The position numbers were made by a program, and so were the translations under genes. Below the pieces are notes generated by a model. It was not told the DNA's origin, did no database searches, and worked only from the letters and a program-made list of their open reading frames with translations. Shown in pieces: positions 26,342-35,631 of a stretch of 64,000 bases of DNA (positions within the stretch are counted from its first letter, which is position 1; each line of letters begins with the position of its first letter). Where the stretch lies: positions 13,185-77,184 of the forward strand of contig JBKJIQ010000001.1 of the NCBI GenBank assembly GCA_046598395.1, read 5' to 3'. Origin of the DNA: JAENVU01 sp046598395 (GTDB taxonomy: Bacteria; Actinomycetota; Acidimicrobiia; IMCC26256; JAENVU01).

Positions 26342-29300
26342 GTGGTGATGCCCGAAGCTCCACTTGCCGACCTCCCGCGCCTTCTTGGCGAGGATGCGGC
26401 GGTCATGGCCGTGGCCTCGGGTCGGGCCGATGTGGTGGCCGTCCCGGAAGCGGCGCGCCCGATCTTCATCGCCGCCATTCATCGCCTGGCCCAGGTAAAG
26501 CCGATCTTGGTGGCGGTCCCCACGGCGGCGGAAGCCGAACGCATCGCCGGTGATCTGGTCCCGATGCTCGGTGCCGAGAATGTGGAGCTCTTTCCCGCGT
26601 GGGAGACGCTCCCTTTCGAGCGGGTGTCGCCCGCGTTGGAAACGATGGGGCGTCGCCTGCGGGTGATGTGGCGGCTACGCGAGGGGGGCGAGACCGCACC
26701 AGCGGTCGTGGTCGCGCCGGTCCGCGCGCTCGTGCAACGTCTCGGTCCCCACGTGGAAGCCATCGAGCCGGTTCGATTGAAGGTGGGCGACACCGTCGAT
26801 CGCGATCAGTTGGTGGAGCAGTTGGTGTCGATGGGCTACCGCCGGGAGTATCAGGTGGAAGCCCGTGGCGAAGTCGCGGTGCGCGGTTCGATCGTCGATG
26901 TGTTTCCCGCGACCGCTGACCATCCGATCCGTATCGATCAATGGGGTGACGAGGTCGAACGGATCTCCCAGTTCGCGGTGACGGATCAACGCAGCACCCA
27001 CGACATCGCCGACGCGATCGTGTTCCCGTGTCGCGAGCTGTTGCCCACGCCTGAGGTGCAAGCCCGGGCGCATGCGTTGCTCACTGACGCGCCGTGGGGA
27101 CGCGAACAGTGGGATCGCTTCGCCGAGGGTCAAGTGTTCGACGGCATGGAGTCGTGGTTGCCCTGGCTCACGGCCGACGAGCACCTCTTGCCCGACCTGT
27201 TGCCATCGGGCTCTCGGGTCCTGCTCGTGGAACCGCGCCGAATGCGCGACCGCGCCCAGGACCTGCTCGACGAAGAAGCGGCGCTGGGTGAAGTGCTCGC
27301 AGGGACTTGGGGCGCGCCCGACGACGATGAGTGGCCGCAGTTGTCCCTCCCGTTCGATCGGTTGCTCGCCCGCACCCACACGGCCACCACGTCGATCTTG
27401 GCCGCGCCCGACTCGCCCGACACTCAGCAGATGGGGGCCGCGGCCTTCGATCCGGTGGTGGGCGACGTGGAAGCGTTGGGCGAGCGGATTCGTTCTCTCA
27501 TGCGCAGCGAGCACCGAGTGGTGTTGGCCGCGGAGGGGGAGGGATCGGCGCGACGGTTGGCGGATGTGCTCGCCGGGGAAGGCATCGACGCGCTGATCGG
27601 TGCTGCGCCCGCGCCCGGAATGGTCACCGTGTTGGTGGCACCGCTCGAACGCGGGGTGGTGGTACCCGGCGCGCACCTGGCGCTGGTGGCCGAAGCCGAC
27701 CTCACCGGGCGCCGTCGCGTGCATCGCACCGCGCGGGGCGCGCGCAAGGCCGTCGATTACTACGACGATCTGAAGCCCGGCGACTTTGTCGTGCACCAGG
27801 TCCATGGTGTCGGCCGGTATGAGGGCATGGTGACGCGCGCGATCGGTGGTGCCGAGCGTGACTATCTCCTGCTCGCGTACCGCGGTGGCGACAAGCTCTA
27901 TATCCCCACCGATCAGGTGGGAACGGTCCGCCGCTATACGGGCGGTGATTCGCCGTCGCTCTCTCGTATGGGCGGAACTGATTGGCAGAAAACCCGCCAC
28001 AAGGTTCGCGTCGCGGTTCGCGAGATCGCGGCGGAGTTGGTGATCTTGTACCGCAAGCGGTTGGCCACGCCGGGGTTCGCGTTCGCACCCGATACGCCAT
28101 GGCAACGCGAGATGGAAGATGCGTTCCCCTACGAGGAGACGCCGGATCAGCTCACCGCGATCGAGGATGTGAAGTCCGACATGGAGGCGACGCTTCCGAT
28201 GGATCGCCTCATCTGCGGTGACGTCGGGTTCGGCAAGACCGAGGTAGCGCTGCGCGCCGCGTTCAAGGCGGTGCAGGACGGCAAGCAGGTGGCGATCTTG
28301 GCGCCCACCACGTTGTTGGCGAACCAGCACGGACAAACCTTCCGCGAACGGTTCGCGAGTTATCCCGTGCGGGTGGAAGTGATCTCGCGGTTCCTCACCG
28401 CGGCCGAGCAGACCACGGTCGTGAAGGCTCTGGCCGCCGGGGAGGTGGATGTGGTGATCGGGACCCATCGCCTCCTGTCTCAGGACATCGAGTTCAAAGA
28501 TCTCGGCCTGCTCGTGATCGACGAGGAACAACGGTTTGGGGTGCAGCACAAGGAGCGGATCAAACACCTCCGCTCGCATGTGGATGTGCTCACACTCACG
28601 GCCACACCGATCCCGCGCACGCTCGAACTCAGTCTTACGGGCATTCGCGACCTTTCGCTCGTGCAGACCCCGCCGGAGGCGCGCCAACCGATCCTCACCT
28701 ACGTGGGTGAGTACGACGACCGCGCAGTCTCCGAAGCGCTTCGGCGCGAACTCCTGCGTGAGGGTCAGGTCTTCTACATCCACAACCGCGTGCAGGACAT
28801 CGAACACGTAGCGGAGCATGTTCGCCAACTCGTGCCCGAGGCGCGCATCGCAATTGCGCACGGCCAGATGGATGAAGGCCAACTCGAACGGGTGGTGCTC
28901 GACTTTGCCGATCGCGAGTACGACGTCCTGGTGTCCACGACCATCGTCGAGAGTGGCCTCGACATGCCGACCGTGAACACGATGGTGGTTGACCGCGCCG
29001 ATCTGCTCGGACTCGCACAGCTGTACCAACTCCGGGGTCGGGTGGGACGTCGGGGTCAGCGCGCGTATGCCTACCTGTTGCACCCGGCGGATCGCGCGCT
29101 GAGCGAAGAGGCCTACGAACGGCTCAAGGCCATTGGCGAGTTCACCGATTTGGGGTCGGGGTTCAAGCTCGCGATGCGTGACCTCGAGATCCGCGGCGCG
29201 GGAAACCTGTTGGGTGGCTCGCAGAGCGGTCACATCGCGGCGGTGGGGTTCGACCTCTACTGCGAGCTGGTGACCGAAGCGGTGAGCGAGCTCAAGGGTG

Positions 29301-29770
29301 AGAAGCGAGTCGAGCCCTTCGAAGTGGTGCTCGATCTGCCGGTCGACGCGCACCTGCCGCGCGGGTACGTGAGTCGTGACGACGTTCGCATGGAGGCCTA
29401 CCGCCGATTGGCCGCGGTGGTGGACCCGGCTGACGTAGAAGACATCCGCATTGAGTGGGTGGATCGGTATGGCCCCGTACCGGAACCGGCCGAGGCACTG
29501 CTCGGAGCGGCCCGTCTGCGCGCGGAATGCGTTCGGGTCCGAGCCACCAGCGTCTTGGTGCAAAAAGGGGTCGCGCGCATCGACGGCCTGGAGTTACTCG
29601 AGAGTCGAAAAGTCCGGCTCAAGCGCCTGTTCCCGAAGTCGGTACTCAAGGACGACGGCCAAATTGTGATTCCGCTCACGACTCCGGCGGCGGAGGTGGC
29701 CGACGCGATCGTGGCACTGCTGCGGGAGCTGGTTCCCGAGGTCGACACCGCGGTGCGATCGGGAAGCTGA
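26342..29770 (+). CDS. mfd: Transcription-repair coupling factor Mfd
   Basis: 1142 residues, full length. UvrB-like N-terminal module, RID (DYYDDLKPGDFVVHQVHGVG), then the SF2 translocase with Walker A CGDVGFGKTEVA near residue 627 and DEEQRFG near 726, and the RDLEIRGAGNLLGGSQSGH motif. It displaces stalled RNA polymerase and recruits UvrA. GTG at 26342, GTG at 26345 and ATG at 26348 are all possible; the exact start is not decided. It begins 54 bp after hldE. Confidence 0.95.
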   Translation: MVMPEAPLADLPRLLGEDAAVMAVASGRADVVAVPEAARPIFIAAIHRLAQVKPILVAVPTAAEAERIAGDLVPMLGAENVELFPAWETLPFERVSPALETMGRRLRVMWRLREGGETAPAVVVAPVRALVQRLGPHVEAIEPVRLKVGDTVDRDQLVEQLVSMGYRREYQVEARGEVAVRGSIVDVFPATADHPIRIDQWGDEVERISQFAVTDQRSTHDIADAIVFPCRELLPTPEVQARAHALLTDAPWGREQWDRFAEGQVFDGMESWLPWLTADEHLLPDLLPSGSRVLLVEPRRMRDRAQDLLDEEAALGEVLAGTWGAPDDDEWPQLSLPFDRLLARTHTATTSILAAPDSPDTQQMGAAAFDPVVGDVEALGERIRSLMRSEHRVVLAAEGEGSARRLADVLAGEGIDALIGAAPAPGMVTVLVAPLERGVVVPGAHLALVAEADLTGRRRVHRTARGARKAVDYYDDLKPGDFVVHQVHGVGRYEGMVTRAIGGAERDYLLLAYRGGDKLYIPTDQVGTVRRYTGGDSPSLSRMGGTDWQKTRHKVRVAVREIAAELVILYRKRLATPGFAFAPDTPWQREMEDAFPYEETPDQLTAIEDVKSDMEATLPMDRLICGDVGFGKTEVALRAAFKAVQDGKQVAILAPTTLLANQHGQTFRERFASYPVRVEVISRFLTAAEQTTVVKALAAGEVDVVIGTHRLLSQDIEFKDLGLLVIDEEQRFGVQHKERIKHLRSHVDVLTLTATPIPRTLELSLTGIRDLSLVQTPPEARQPILTYVGEYDDRAVSEALRRELLREGQVFYIHNRVQDIEHVAEHVRQLVPEARIAIAHGQMDEGQLERVVLDFADREYDVLVSTTIVESGLDMPTVNTMVVDRADLLGLAQLYQLRGRVGRRGQRAYAYLLHPADRALSEEAYERLKAIGEFTDLGSGFKLAMRDLEIRGAGNLLGGSQSGHIAAVGFDLYCELVTEAVSELKGEKRVEPFEVVLDLPVDAHLPRGYVSRDDVRMEAYRRLAAVVDPADVEDIRIEWVDRYGPVPEPAEALLGAARLRAECVRVRATSVLVQKGVARIDGLELLESRKVRLKRLFPKSVLKDDGQIVIPLTTPAAEVADAIVALLRELVPEVDTAVRSGS

Positions 29771-29838
29771 GAACCTGGCTCAGCCCCGAAACTGCCCGTC
29801 CGGACCCGGTGCCGTCTCACCGGTAGGCTCCCGAACTC

Positions 29839-30912
29839 GTGAAACGGACTCTTGCTTTCTTCGTGCTGGCCGCGCTCGTCGCGCTCCCGGCGTGCTCCAG
29901 CCGCACCGGTTCCGCCGCCACCCTCAATGGCAGCAAGATCAGCGTTGAGCAGGTGAAACGCGATGTGGCCGGGTTCGCCCAGTCGGCAACGTTCCGCAGC
30001 TCCCTCGCCCAACAGGGCGTGACCATCTCCGCGAAGTCGGATCGGATGCCCACGAGCTTTGCGGCCCAGTGGCTGGTGTCGTTGATTCAGAACAAGGCAA
30101 TCGCGCAGATTGCCAAGCAGCGCGGGGTCGCGGCGACGGCACAGGAGAAGGCCGCGGCACGCCAGCAGTTCGTCGCCAGCAGGACCAGCGGGAAGGCGTA
30201 CCAAGAGCTGCCCAAGTGGTTGCAGACGGAAGTCTCGGGATCCGCCGCGCTTCAGTCGGCACTCCGTTCGTCACTCCCGCAACCATCGAATGACTCAGCG
30301 AACGCACAGGCCTACCAGGCACTCGCGGCCGATTGCACCAGCAAGGCACTGGTTGGTCACATCCTGGTCGACACGCCAGAACTTGCCCAACAGGTGGTCG
30401 ACGAGTTGCAGAAGGGCACCGCGTTCGCGGACGTCTCCAAGCAGGTCTCGAAGGACACCACTGCGGCCGCCCAAGGTGGACTGTTGGAGTGCATCGGATC
30501 GTCGCAGTGGACCCAGATCGACCCGACGTTTCGTGCCGCCGCGGAGGCCACGCCGGCAGGATCGGTCTCGGCGCCGGTCAAGACCCAGTTCGGCTACCAC
30601 GTGATTGAAGTCCTGGACTTCAACGAAACCAACGCGACGCCGTTGGTACTGGCAACCGCCAAGCCTGCGGATCCCCTCACCAAGTTGCTGAGTGCATTCA
30701 TCGCGAAAGCGAAGATCAGCGTCAACCCGCAGTTCGGCACGCTGCGCAAGCAGGGTGGCTCGTTCACGATCGATCCTCCCACACCCAAGCAGCCGAAGAG
30801 TCGTCCGGTGAGAACTGTCACGACCACCCGCCCCGCCGCAGCGCCGACGACCGGAACTGCTCCCAGCTCAGGTTCCGGTTCTGGCGGCGCGACGAGCACT
30901 CCCACCGGATAG
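29839..30912 (+). CDS. Lipoprotein peptidyl-prolyl isomerase (parvulin, SurA/PrsA-like)
   Basis: 357 residues. A lipoprotein signal ends in ALVALPAC (Cys at about residue 19). A SurA-type N-terminal chaperone region follows (STLNGSKIS-like start, then helical), then a parvulin domain (about 170-265; VGHILVDTPELAQQVVDE, GGLLECIGSSQW, FGYHVIEVLD). It ends in a Ser/Thr/Pro/Gly-rich tail of about 50 residues. Such proteins fold exported proteins outside the membrane. Start GTG at 29839, 68 bp from mfd. It precedes mazG by three bases. Confidence 0.87.
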   Translation: MKRTLAFFVLAALVALPACSSRTGSAATLNGSKISVEQVKRDVAGFAQSATFRSSLAQQGVTISAKSDRMPTSFAAQWLVSLIQNKAIAQIAKQRGVAATAQEKAAARQQFVASRTSGKAYQELPKWLQTEVSGSAALQSALRSSLPQPSNDSANAQAYQALAADCTSKALVGHILVDTPELAQQVVDELQKGTAFADVSKQVSKDTTAAAQGGLLECIGSSQWTQIDPTFRAAAEATPAGSVSAPVKTQFGYHVIEVLDFNETNATPLVLATAKPADPLTKLLSAFIAKAKISVNPQFGTLRKQGGSFTIDPPTPKQPKSRPVRTVTTTRPAAAPTTGTAPSSGSGSGGATSTPTG

Positions 30913-30915
30913 GCG

Positions 30916-32403
30916 GTGGGCCCGGCGTGCATTGTGGTGGTCGGTCTGGGGCCGGCTGGCCTCGATCTGCTCATGCCCGCGGCTCGAGCGGAACTGGAGC
31001 GGATTCCGCACCGCTACGTGCGGACCCGTCGGCATCCCGCGGTCGTTGAGTTGGCCGCGGCCGGCATAACGGCCACATCCTTCGACGACGCCTATGAGTC
31101 GGCGGGGAGTTTCGAGGCGCTCTATCCGGCGATCGTCGAGACGCTGATCGCGGCGGCCAAAACCCACGGAGAGATTGTCTACGCGGTACCCGGCAATCCA
31201 GGGGTGGCGGAGAGCACCGTGGCGCTCTTGCGAGCCGCGGTGACCGACGAACTGACCATCCGAGTCGTCCCGGGGCTTTCCTTCGTGGACCTGGCGTGGA
31301 CGCGCCTCGGCCGCGATCCGATGGCCGGGGTTCACATCCTCGACGCGCAGGATTTCACCCCGAACGTGGCGGGTCGGATGGGGCCGATGCTGATCGGTCA
31401 CTGCATCGATCGGTCGATCATGTCGGAGCTCAAGTTGGTGTTGCTCGACGCGCTCCCCGCCGAGACCACGGTCGTCGTGTTGCAACGGCTCGGTCTCCCC
31501 GACGAGCAGATCACCGAGCTGCCGCTCTCGGAACTCGACCGTGCCGTCGAACCCGATCACCTCACCAGCGTGTTCGTTGATGCCGGGGAGCACACGATCG
31601 CCGGCGACGTTGCGCGCCTCGTGGCGTTGGCGCAGCGACTGCGGGGGCCGGGCGGCTGTCCGTGGGACGCCGAACAGACCCACCATTCACTCACGCGCTA
31701 TCTCCTCGAAGAGGCCTACGAAACGGTCGAGGTGCTCGAGCTCTTGCCGGGCGACGCGCCGGGAGGGGATATTGATCTCGATGCCTACGCGCGCGTCGAA
31801 GATGAACTCGGCGACCTGTTGTTTCAGGTGGTGTTCCATTCGATTCTCGCCGCCGAGGCCGGAGCGTTCGATTTGGGCGACGTTGCGACCGGCGTCCACG
31901 ACAAGCTCGTGCGCCGTCACCCGCATGTGTTCGGCGATGCCGAGGCCGAGACCGCGGCGGATGTGCTCGCGAACTGGGAGCAGATCAAGAAGGCCGAACG
32001 GTCGAGTTCGTCGCTGGTCGATGGCATCAGCCCGGGCCTCCCGTCGCTGTTGTTCGCCCACAAGCTGTACCGCAAGGCCGCGAGCGTCGGCTTGGATCCC
32101 GACGTCGCCATCGACGGTTTCGCGGTGATGAGAGAAGCACTCGATCGGTTGCAGCTGGGCGAGGGACCGGTGGAGGCTGAGCGTGCGCTCGGCGACCTGT
32201 TGGCGGGAGCGGTCGTGGTGGCTCGTTCGCGGGGCGTCGATGCGGAGAGTTCGCTCCGAGGGTGGACCGCTCGGTTCCGGGACCGGTTCGTCCGCATGGA
32301 GCAAGCCGCGGCGGCCGATGATCTGGTGCTGACGCCCGGTACCGCGAAGCGAGCGCGTGAGTTGTGGGCGAAGGTTGCTGTCGATGTGGAGGTTGAAGAA
32401 TGA
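30916..32403 (+). CDS. mazG: MazG nucleotide pyrophosphohydrolase fused to a tetrapyrrole-methylase-like domain
   Basis: 495 residues in two domains. Residues 1 to about 225 are a SAM-dependent tetrapyrrole methylase-type fold (VVVGLGPAGLDLLMPAA, VPGNPG, VVPGLSF); the rest is MazG (RLRGPGGCPWDAEQTHHSL, EEAYETVE, EDELGDLLFQV). MazG cleaves NTPs to NMP and pyrophosphate, removing aberrant nucleotides. The methylase half is known from YabN-like proteins; its substrate is unknown. The next gene overlaps its stop as ATGA. It is three bases from the lipoprotein gene, so an operon is likely. Confidence 0.9.
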   Translation: MGPACIVVVGLGPAGLDLLMPAARAELERIPHRYVRTRRHPAVVELAAAGITATSFDDAYESAGSFEALYPAIVETLIAAAKTHGEIVYAVPGNPGVAESTVALLRAAVTDELTIRVVPGLSFVDLAWTRLGRDPMAGVHILDAQDFTPNVAGRMGPMLIGHCIDRSIMSELKLVLLDALPAETTVVVLQRLGLPDEQITELPLSELDRAVEPDHLTSVFVDAGEHTIAGDVARLVALAQRLRGPGGCPWDAEQTHHSLTRYLLEEAYETVEVLELLPGDAPGGDIDLDAYARVEDELGDLLFQVVFHSILAAEAGAFDLGDVATGVHDKLVRRHPHVFGDAEAETAADVLANWEQIKKAERSSSSLVDGISPGLPSLLFAHKLYRKAASVGLDPDVAIDGFAVMREALDRLQLGEGPVEAERALGDLLAGAVVVARSRGVDAESSLRGWTARFRDRFVRMEQAAAADDLVLTPGTAKRARELWAKVAVDVEVEE

Positions 32404-33098
32404 CATCAGTTGAGGTACTCGGGCGTCAGATCGTGATGCCGGTGCAGGTGCGCCAGGCCCGATCATGGTTCGCGTCGTTCGCAGTGTCGGCCGACGCGGT
32501 CGCGCCGATCGTGGCGCCGGCGGGCCTGGTACCGGCCCGCCTGCTCGGCGGACGCGCGATGTTGTCACTCGCGTTCGTTCGGTACATCGACGGCGACTTG
32601 GATGCGTATCACGAGGTCGCGGTGGCGTTCCTCGTGGCCGATCCATCGGGCGGAAAAGGCAAAGGCGCCTACATCCACCGGCTCCCGGTGAACCAAGAGT
32701 TCACGTGCGCCGCGGGTCGCGAGATTTGGGGGTTCCCCAAGTTCGTCACCCCCATCGAGATCAACGAAGAGTTGCGCGCCGATCGCAGTGTGCTCACCGT
32801 CGATGGCCAGATGGCGCTCACCATGACCTTGCGCCGCGGGATTCCGGCGCCGATGCGCAATACCGCGCTCGACGCCTTTTCCTTTCACGACGGCATCCTG
32901 CGGCGGACCCGCTGGGAGCTCCGCGGCTCGGACTCGCGTATGCGGCCGGGTGGCGCGCAGGTCGAACTCGGCCGCGGTGAGATCGCGGATGAACTTCGCA
33001 GCCTCGGTCTCCCGAAGCGCGCGCTGATGAGCGGTTGTATCGGGAACGTACAGATGACCTTTCAACCCGCCGAGATCGTCCACGGAGTTTCGTCGTGA
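32400..33098 (+). CDS. Acetoacetate decarboxylase-family protein
   Basis: 232 residues, ADC family: RLPVNQEFTCAAGREIWGFP then KFVTPIEI, where the lysine of GFPKF fits the Schiff-base position. Many actinobacterial members decarboxylate or hydrate other keto acids, so acetoacetate is not assured. It overlaps mazG by four bases (ATGA) and the next (broken) gene by four (GTGA). Cytoplasmic. Confidence 0.8.
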   Translation: MTSVEVLGRQIVMPVQVRQARSWFASFAVSADAVAPIVAPAGLVPARLLGGRAMLSLAFVRYIDGDLDAYHEVAVAFLVADPSGGKGKGAYIHRLPVNQEFTCAAGREIWGFPKFVTPIEINEELRADRSVLTVDGQMALTMTLRRGIPAPMRNTALDAFSFHDGILRRTRWELRGSDSRMRPGGAQVELGRGEIADELRSLGLPKRALMSGCIGNVQMTFQPAEIVHGVSS

Positions 33099-33333
33099 GC
33101 GACTATCGCGAAACTGCCGAGGCGTTTCAGCGGATGGCCCACGAGATCGTGTGGTGCTCCGTGGCCACCGTCGAACCCGATGGTCGCCCGCGCACGCGCG
33201 TGCTTCATCCCTATTGGGAATGGGAGGACAACCGACTCGTGGGCTGGATCGCCTCGAGCCGTACCGGCTGCGGGTCTTCCCCGGCACGCTGCTCCTTGCC
33301 GGACGCGGTGAACTGCTCACCTGGAAGGCCTGA
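33095..33333 (+). pseudogene. Pyridoxamine 5'-phosphate oxidase-family protein with internal deletion
   Basis: The N-terminus is normal (SDYRETAEAFQRMAHEIVWC, ATVEPDGRPRTRVLHPYWEW, LVGWIAS). From about 33255 the family C-terminus follows in another frame: LEPYRLRVFPGTLLLAGRGE then LLTWKA and a TGA at 33331-33333. About 100 codons of the middle are missing and the frame is broken. It was probably a flavin/F420 split-barrel protein in the mazG-ADC operon. It cannot make a working protein unless the assembly is wrong here. Confidence 0.78.
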
Positions 33334-33446
33334 CCTCATCGCAGTGGAGCGATAGGCCCGATTCGTTCCTCCCACGGGGCTACGATCGCAACACCAGCAT
33401 CACCCGCAACGGTTCAGACGCGTCTGAACGCGGCCCGAGGGGGACA

Positions 33447-34739
33447 GTGAGCAGCATCATCGACATCAGCGCCCGGGAGATTCTCGACTCCCGCGGCAAT
33501 CCGACCGTGGAGGTCGAGGTCGAGGTTCTCTCGGGAGCGCGCGGGCGGGCAGCGGTTCCGAGTGGTGCAAGCACCGGGGCATATGAGGCAGTCGAGTTGC
33601 GTGATGGTGGCGACCGCTTCGGCGGCAAAGGCGTGCGCCAGGCGGTAGCGCACGTCGACGGCGAAATCGCCGATGCGCTGCTCGGGATGGAAGCGCTCGA
33701 CCAGCGCGATGTTGACCGTGCCCTCATCGATCTCGACGGTACGGACGCGAAGAGTCGGCTCGGCGCCAATGCTCTGCTCGGGGTTTCGCTCGCGGTCGCC
33801 AAGGCCGGCGCGGACGAGTCGGATCTTCCGCTGTATCGCTACGTGGGCGGCGCCAACGCGCACGTGCTGCCGATGCCGTGCCTGAACGTCCTCAACGGTG
33901 GCGCCCACGCCGATAGCAACGTCGACCTGCAGGAGTTCATGCTGGCGCCGGTGGGTGCGGCGAGCTTCTCCGAGGCGTTACGCATGGGTACCGAGACGTA
34001 CCACGTGCTCAAGGGACTCCTCCAGCAACGTGGCTTGTCTACCGCGGTGGGCGACGAAGGTGGGTTTGCGCCGAACCTGCCGTCGAACGAGGAAGCCGTG
34101 AAGCTGCTGGTCGAGGCGATCACCGTTGCGGGCTATGAGCCCGGTGCTGAGATCGCGATTGCGCTCGACCCCGCGTCGAGCGAGTTCTTCTCTCACGGGG
34201 TCTATGACCTCGCGGGTGAGGGCAAGCAGTTCAGCTCGGCCGAGTTCGCGGCGTACCTCGCCGACTTCTGTGACCGTTATCCGATCGTCTCCATCGAAGA
34301 TGGCATGGCCGAGGACGACTGGGACGGCTGGGCCGCGTTGACCAACGCCGTCGGCGACCGGGTGCAGCTCGTCGGTGACGACCTCTTCGTCACGAATCCG
34401 GTGCGGCTTCAGCAGGGGATCGATCTCGGAGTGGCGAACTCGATCCTCATCAAGGTGAACCAGATCGGGACGCTCACCGAGACTCTTGATTGCATGGAAC
34501 TCGCGAGCCGTCACGGCTACACCGCGATGATGTCGCACCGGTCCGGCGAGACCGAAGACGTCACGATCGCGGATCTGGCGGTGGCGACCAACTGCGGACA
34601 GATCAAGGCCGGCGCGCCGGCCCGCAGCGATCGCACTGCGAAGTACAACCAGCTCCTGCGTATCGAAGACGGGCTGGGTGAAGCCGCGGAGTATCTCGGT
34701 GGTCGTGCGCTGTCGCGCGGGGCGGGCACGCGCCCATGA
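33447..34739 (+). CDS. eno: Enolase
   Basis: 430 residues, standard length. SGASTGAYEA, GDEGGFAPNLPSNEEA, SIEDGMAEDDWDG, the Mg2+/substrate MMSHRSGETEDVTIAD and AGAPARSDRTAKYNQLLRIE. Interconverts 2-phosphoglycerate and phosphoenolpyruvate. GTG at 33447; GGGGGACAG is upstream. Overlaps ftsB by four bases (ATGA), typical for actinobacteria. Confidence 0.97.
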   Translation: MSSIIDISAREILDSRGNPTVEVEVEVLSGARGRAAVPSGASTGAYEAVELRDGGDRFGGKGVRQAVAHVDGEIADALLGMEALDQRDVDRALIDLDGTDAKSRLGANALLGVSLAVAKAGADESDLPLYRYVGGANAHVLPMPCLNVLNGGAHADSNVDLQEFMLAPVGAASFSEALRMGTETYHVLKGLLQQRGLSTAVGDEGGFAPNLPSNEEAVKLLVEAITVAGYEPGAEIAIALDPASSEFFSHGVYDLAGEGKQFSSAEFAAYLADFCDRYPIVSIEDGMAEDDWDGWAALTNAVGDRVQLVGDDLFVTNPVRLQQGIDLGVANSILIKVNQIGTLTETLDCMELASRHGYTAMMSHRSGETEDVTIADLAVATNCGQIKAGAPARSDRTAKYNQLLRIEDGLGEAAEYLGGRALSRGAGTRP

Positions 34740-35113
34740 CCGAACGCCCCGTGGTTGAACCTGGCGACGCACCTCGCTTCAGCGCGACTCAAGTTCGTCG
34801 CCGCCGGGCGATCGCGCTGCGGGCGAGCGTTGCGCTCGTGGTCGCGGTGGGGTTGCTCTTCGTGGTGGTGTTTCCCGTCCGATCATGGATGGATCAGCGG
34901 TCGTCACTCGATCGTTCGGAGCATCGCCTCGCGGTGTTACACCGTGAACGGGTTCGGCTGGAAGGCGAGGCCCGTCGTCTCGATGACAACACCGAGATCG
35001 AACGACTCGCGCGGGAGCGGTTCGGCATGGTGAAGCCCGGCGAGCAGGGTTGGGTCGCGCTCCCCGGCTCATCCACGACCACCACCAGTACCACGCTTCC
35101 CCTCGCGCCGTAG
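34736..35113 (+). CDS. ftsB: FtsB/DivIC-type cell division protein
   Basis: 125 residues: a basic lead, one membrane span (about 28-48, ASVALVVAVGLLFVVVFPV), a coiled coil (about 55-90, LAVLHRERVRLEGEARRLDD) and the family end ERLARERFGMVKPGE, then a Ser/Thr tail. Bridges FtsL and FtsQ at the division site. Overlaps eno. Together with DUF501 and ppx it reproduces the usual actinobacterial order. Confidence 0.88.
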   Translation: MTERPVVEPGDAPRFSATQVRRRRAIALRASVALVVAVGLLFVVVFPVRSWMDQRSSLDRSEHRLAVLHRERVRLEGEARRLDDNTEIERLARERFGMVKPGEQGWVALPGSSTTTTSTTLPLAP

Positions 35114-35172
35114 GACTTGCCCGGTAGGTTCGCGCCAAGCGGTTTCCACGCTACCGTCGCTACGCTGCTCGG

Positions 35173-35631
35173 ATGTCTGAAGCCGCAGATCGGGCGCGCG
35201 TGGCCGAGCTGTTGGGGCGCGAACCGCAGGCCCAGTTCGTGGTGGTGCTGCGCCACCCAACCGGGGATCCGATGGTGATTCGCAACGCAGCGTTTCTCGA
35301 CGATGGCACGCCGATGCCTACCCACTACTGGCTCGTCGATCCCGATCTGTTGCGCGCGATTTCACGGCTCGAAGCCGACGGCGGCGTGAAGACCGCGCAG
35401 GCCGAAGTCAACGATGCAGAGCTCGCAGCCGCGCACGCTCGGTATACCGCCGACCGCGACGGCGGCATCCGCGTTGACCATCTCGGCCCGCGCCCCTCGG
35501 GCGGCGTTGGTGGTACCCGGTTGGGCGTGAAGTGCCTGCATGCGCACTACGCGTATCTCCTGGCCGGTGGTATCGATCCCGTGGGTGACTGGGTCCACCG
35601 GCACCTTCAGCTCGAAGGAGGTACCGCGTGA
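35173..35631 (+). CDS. DUF501 family protein
   Basis: 152 residues: LGREPQAQFVVVLRHPTGDP, MPTHYWLVDPDLL, GVKCLHAHYAYLLAGG and DPVGDWV. This is the conserved actinobacterial protein between ftsB and ppx; function unknown. The conserved Cys/His (KCLHAHY) could bind metal. ATG at 35173. Overlaps ppx as GTGA. Confidence 0.88.
   Translation: MSEAADRARVAELLGREPQAQFVVVLRHPTGDPMVIRNAAFLDDGTPMPTHYWLVDPDLLRAISRLEADGGVKTAQAEVNDAELAAAHARYTADRDGGIRVDHLGPRPSGGVGGTRLGVKCLHAHYAYLLAGGIDPVGDWVHRHLQLEGGTA

Noticed and set aside
26675..29563. Very long antisense open frame opposite mfd (about 960 codons)
   Set aside because: High GC makes the opposite strand open; the translation has no family features and mfd on the plus strand is certain.
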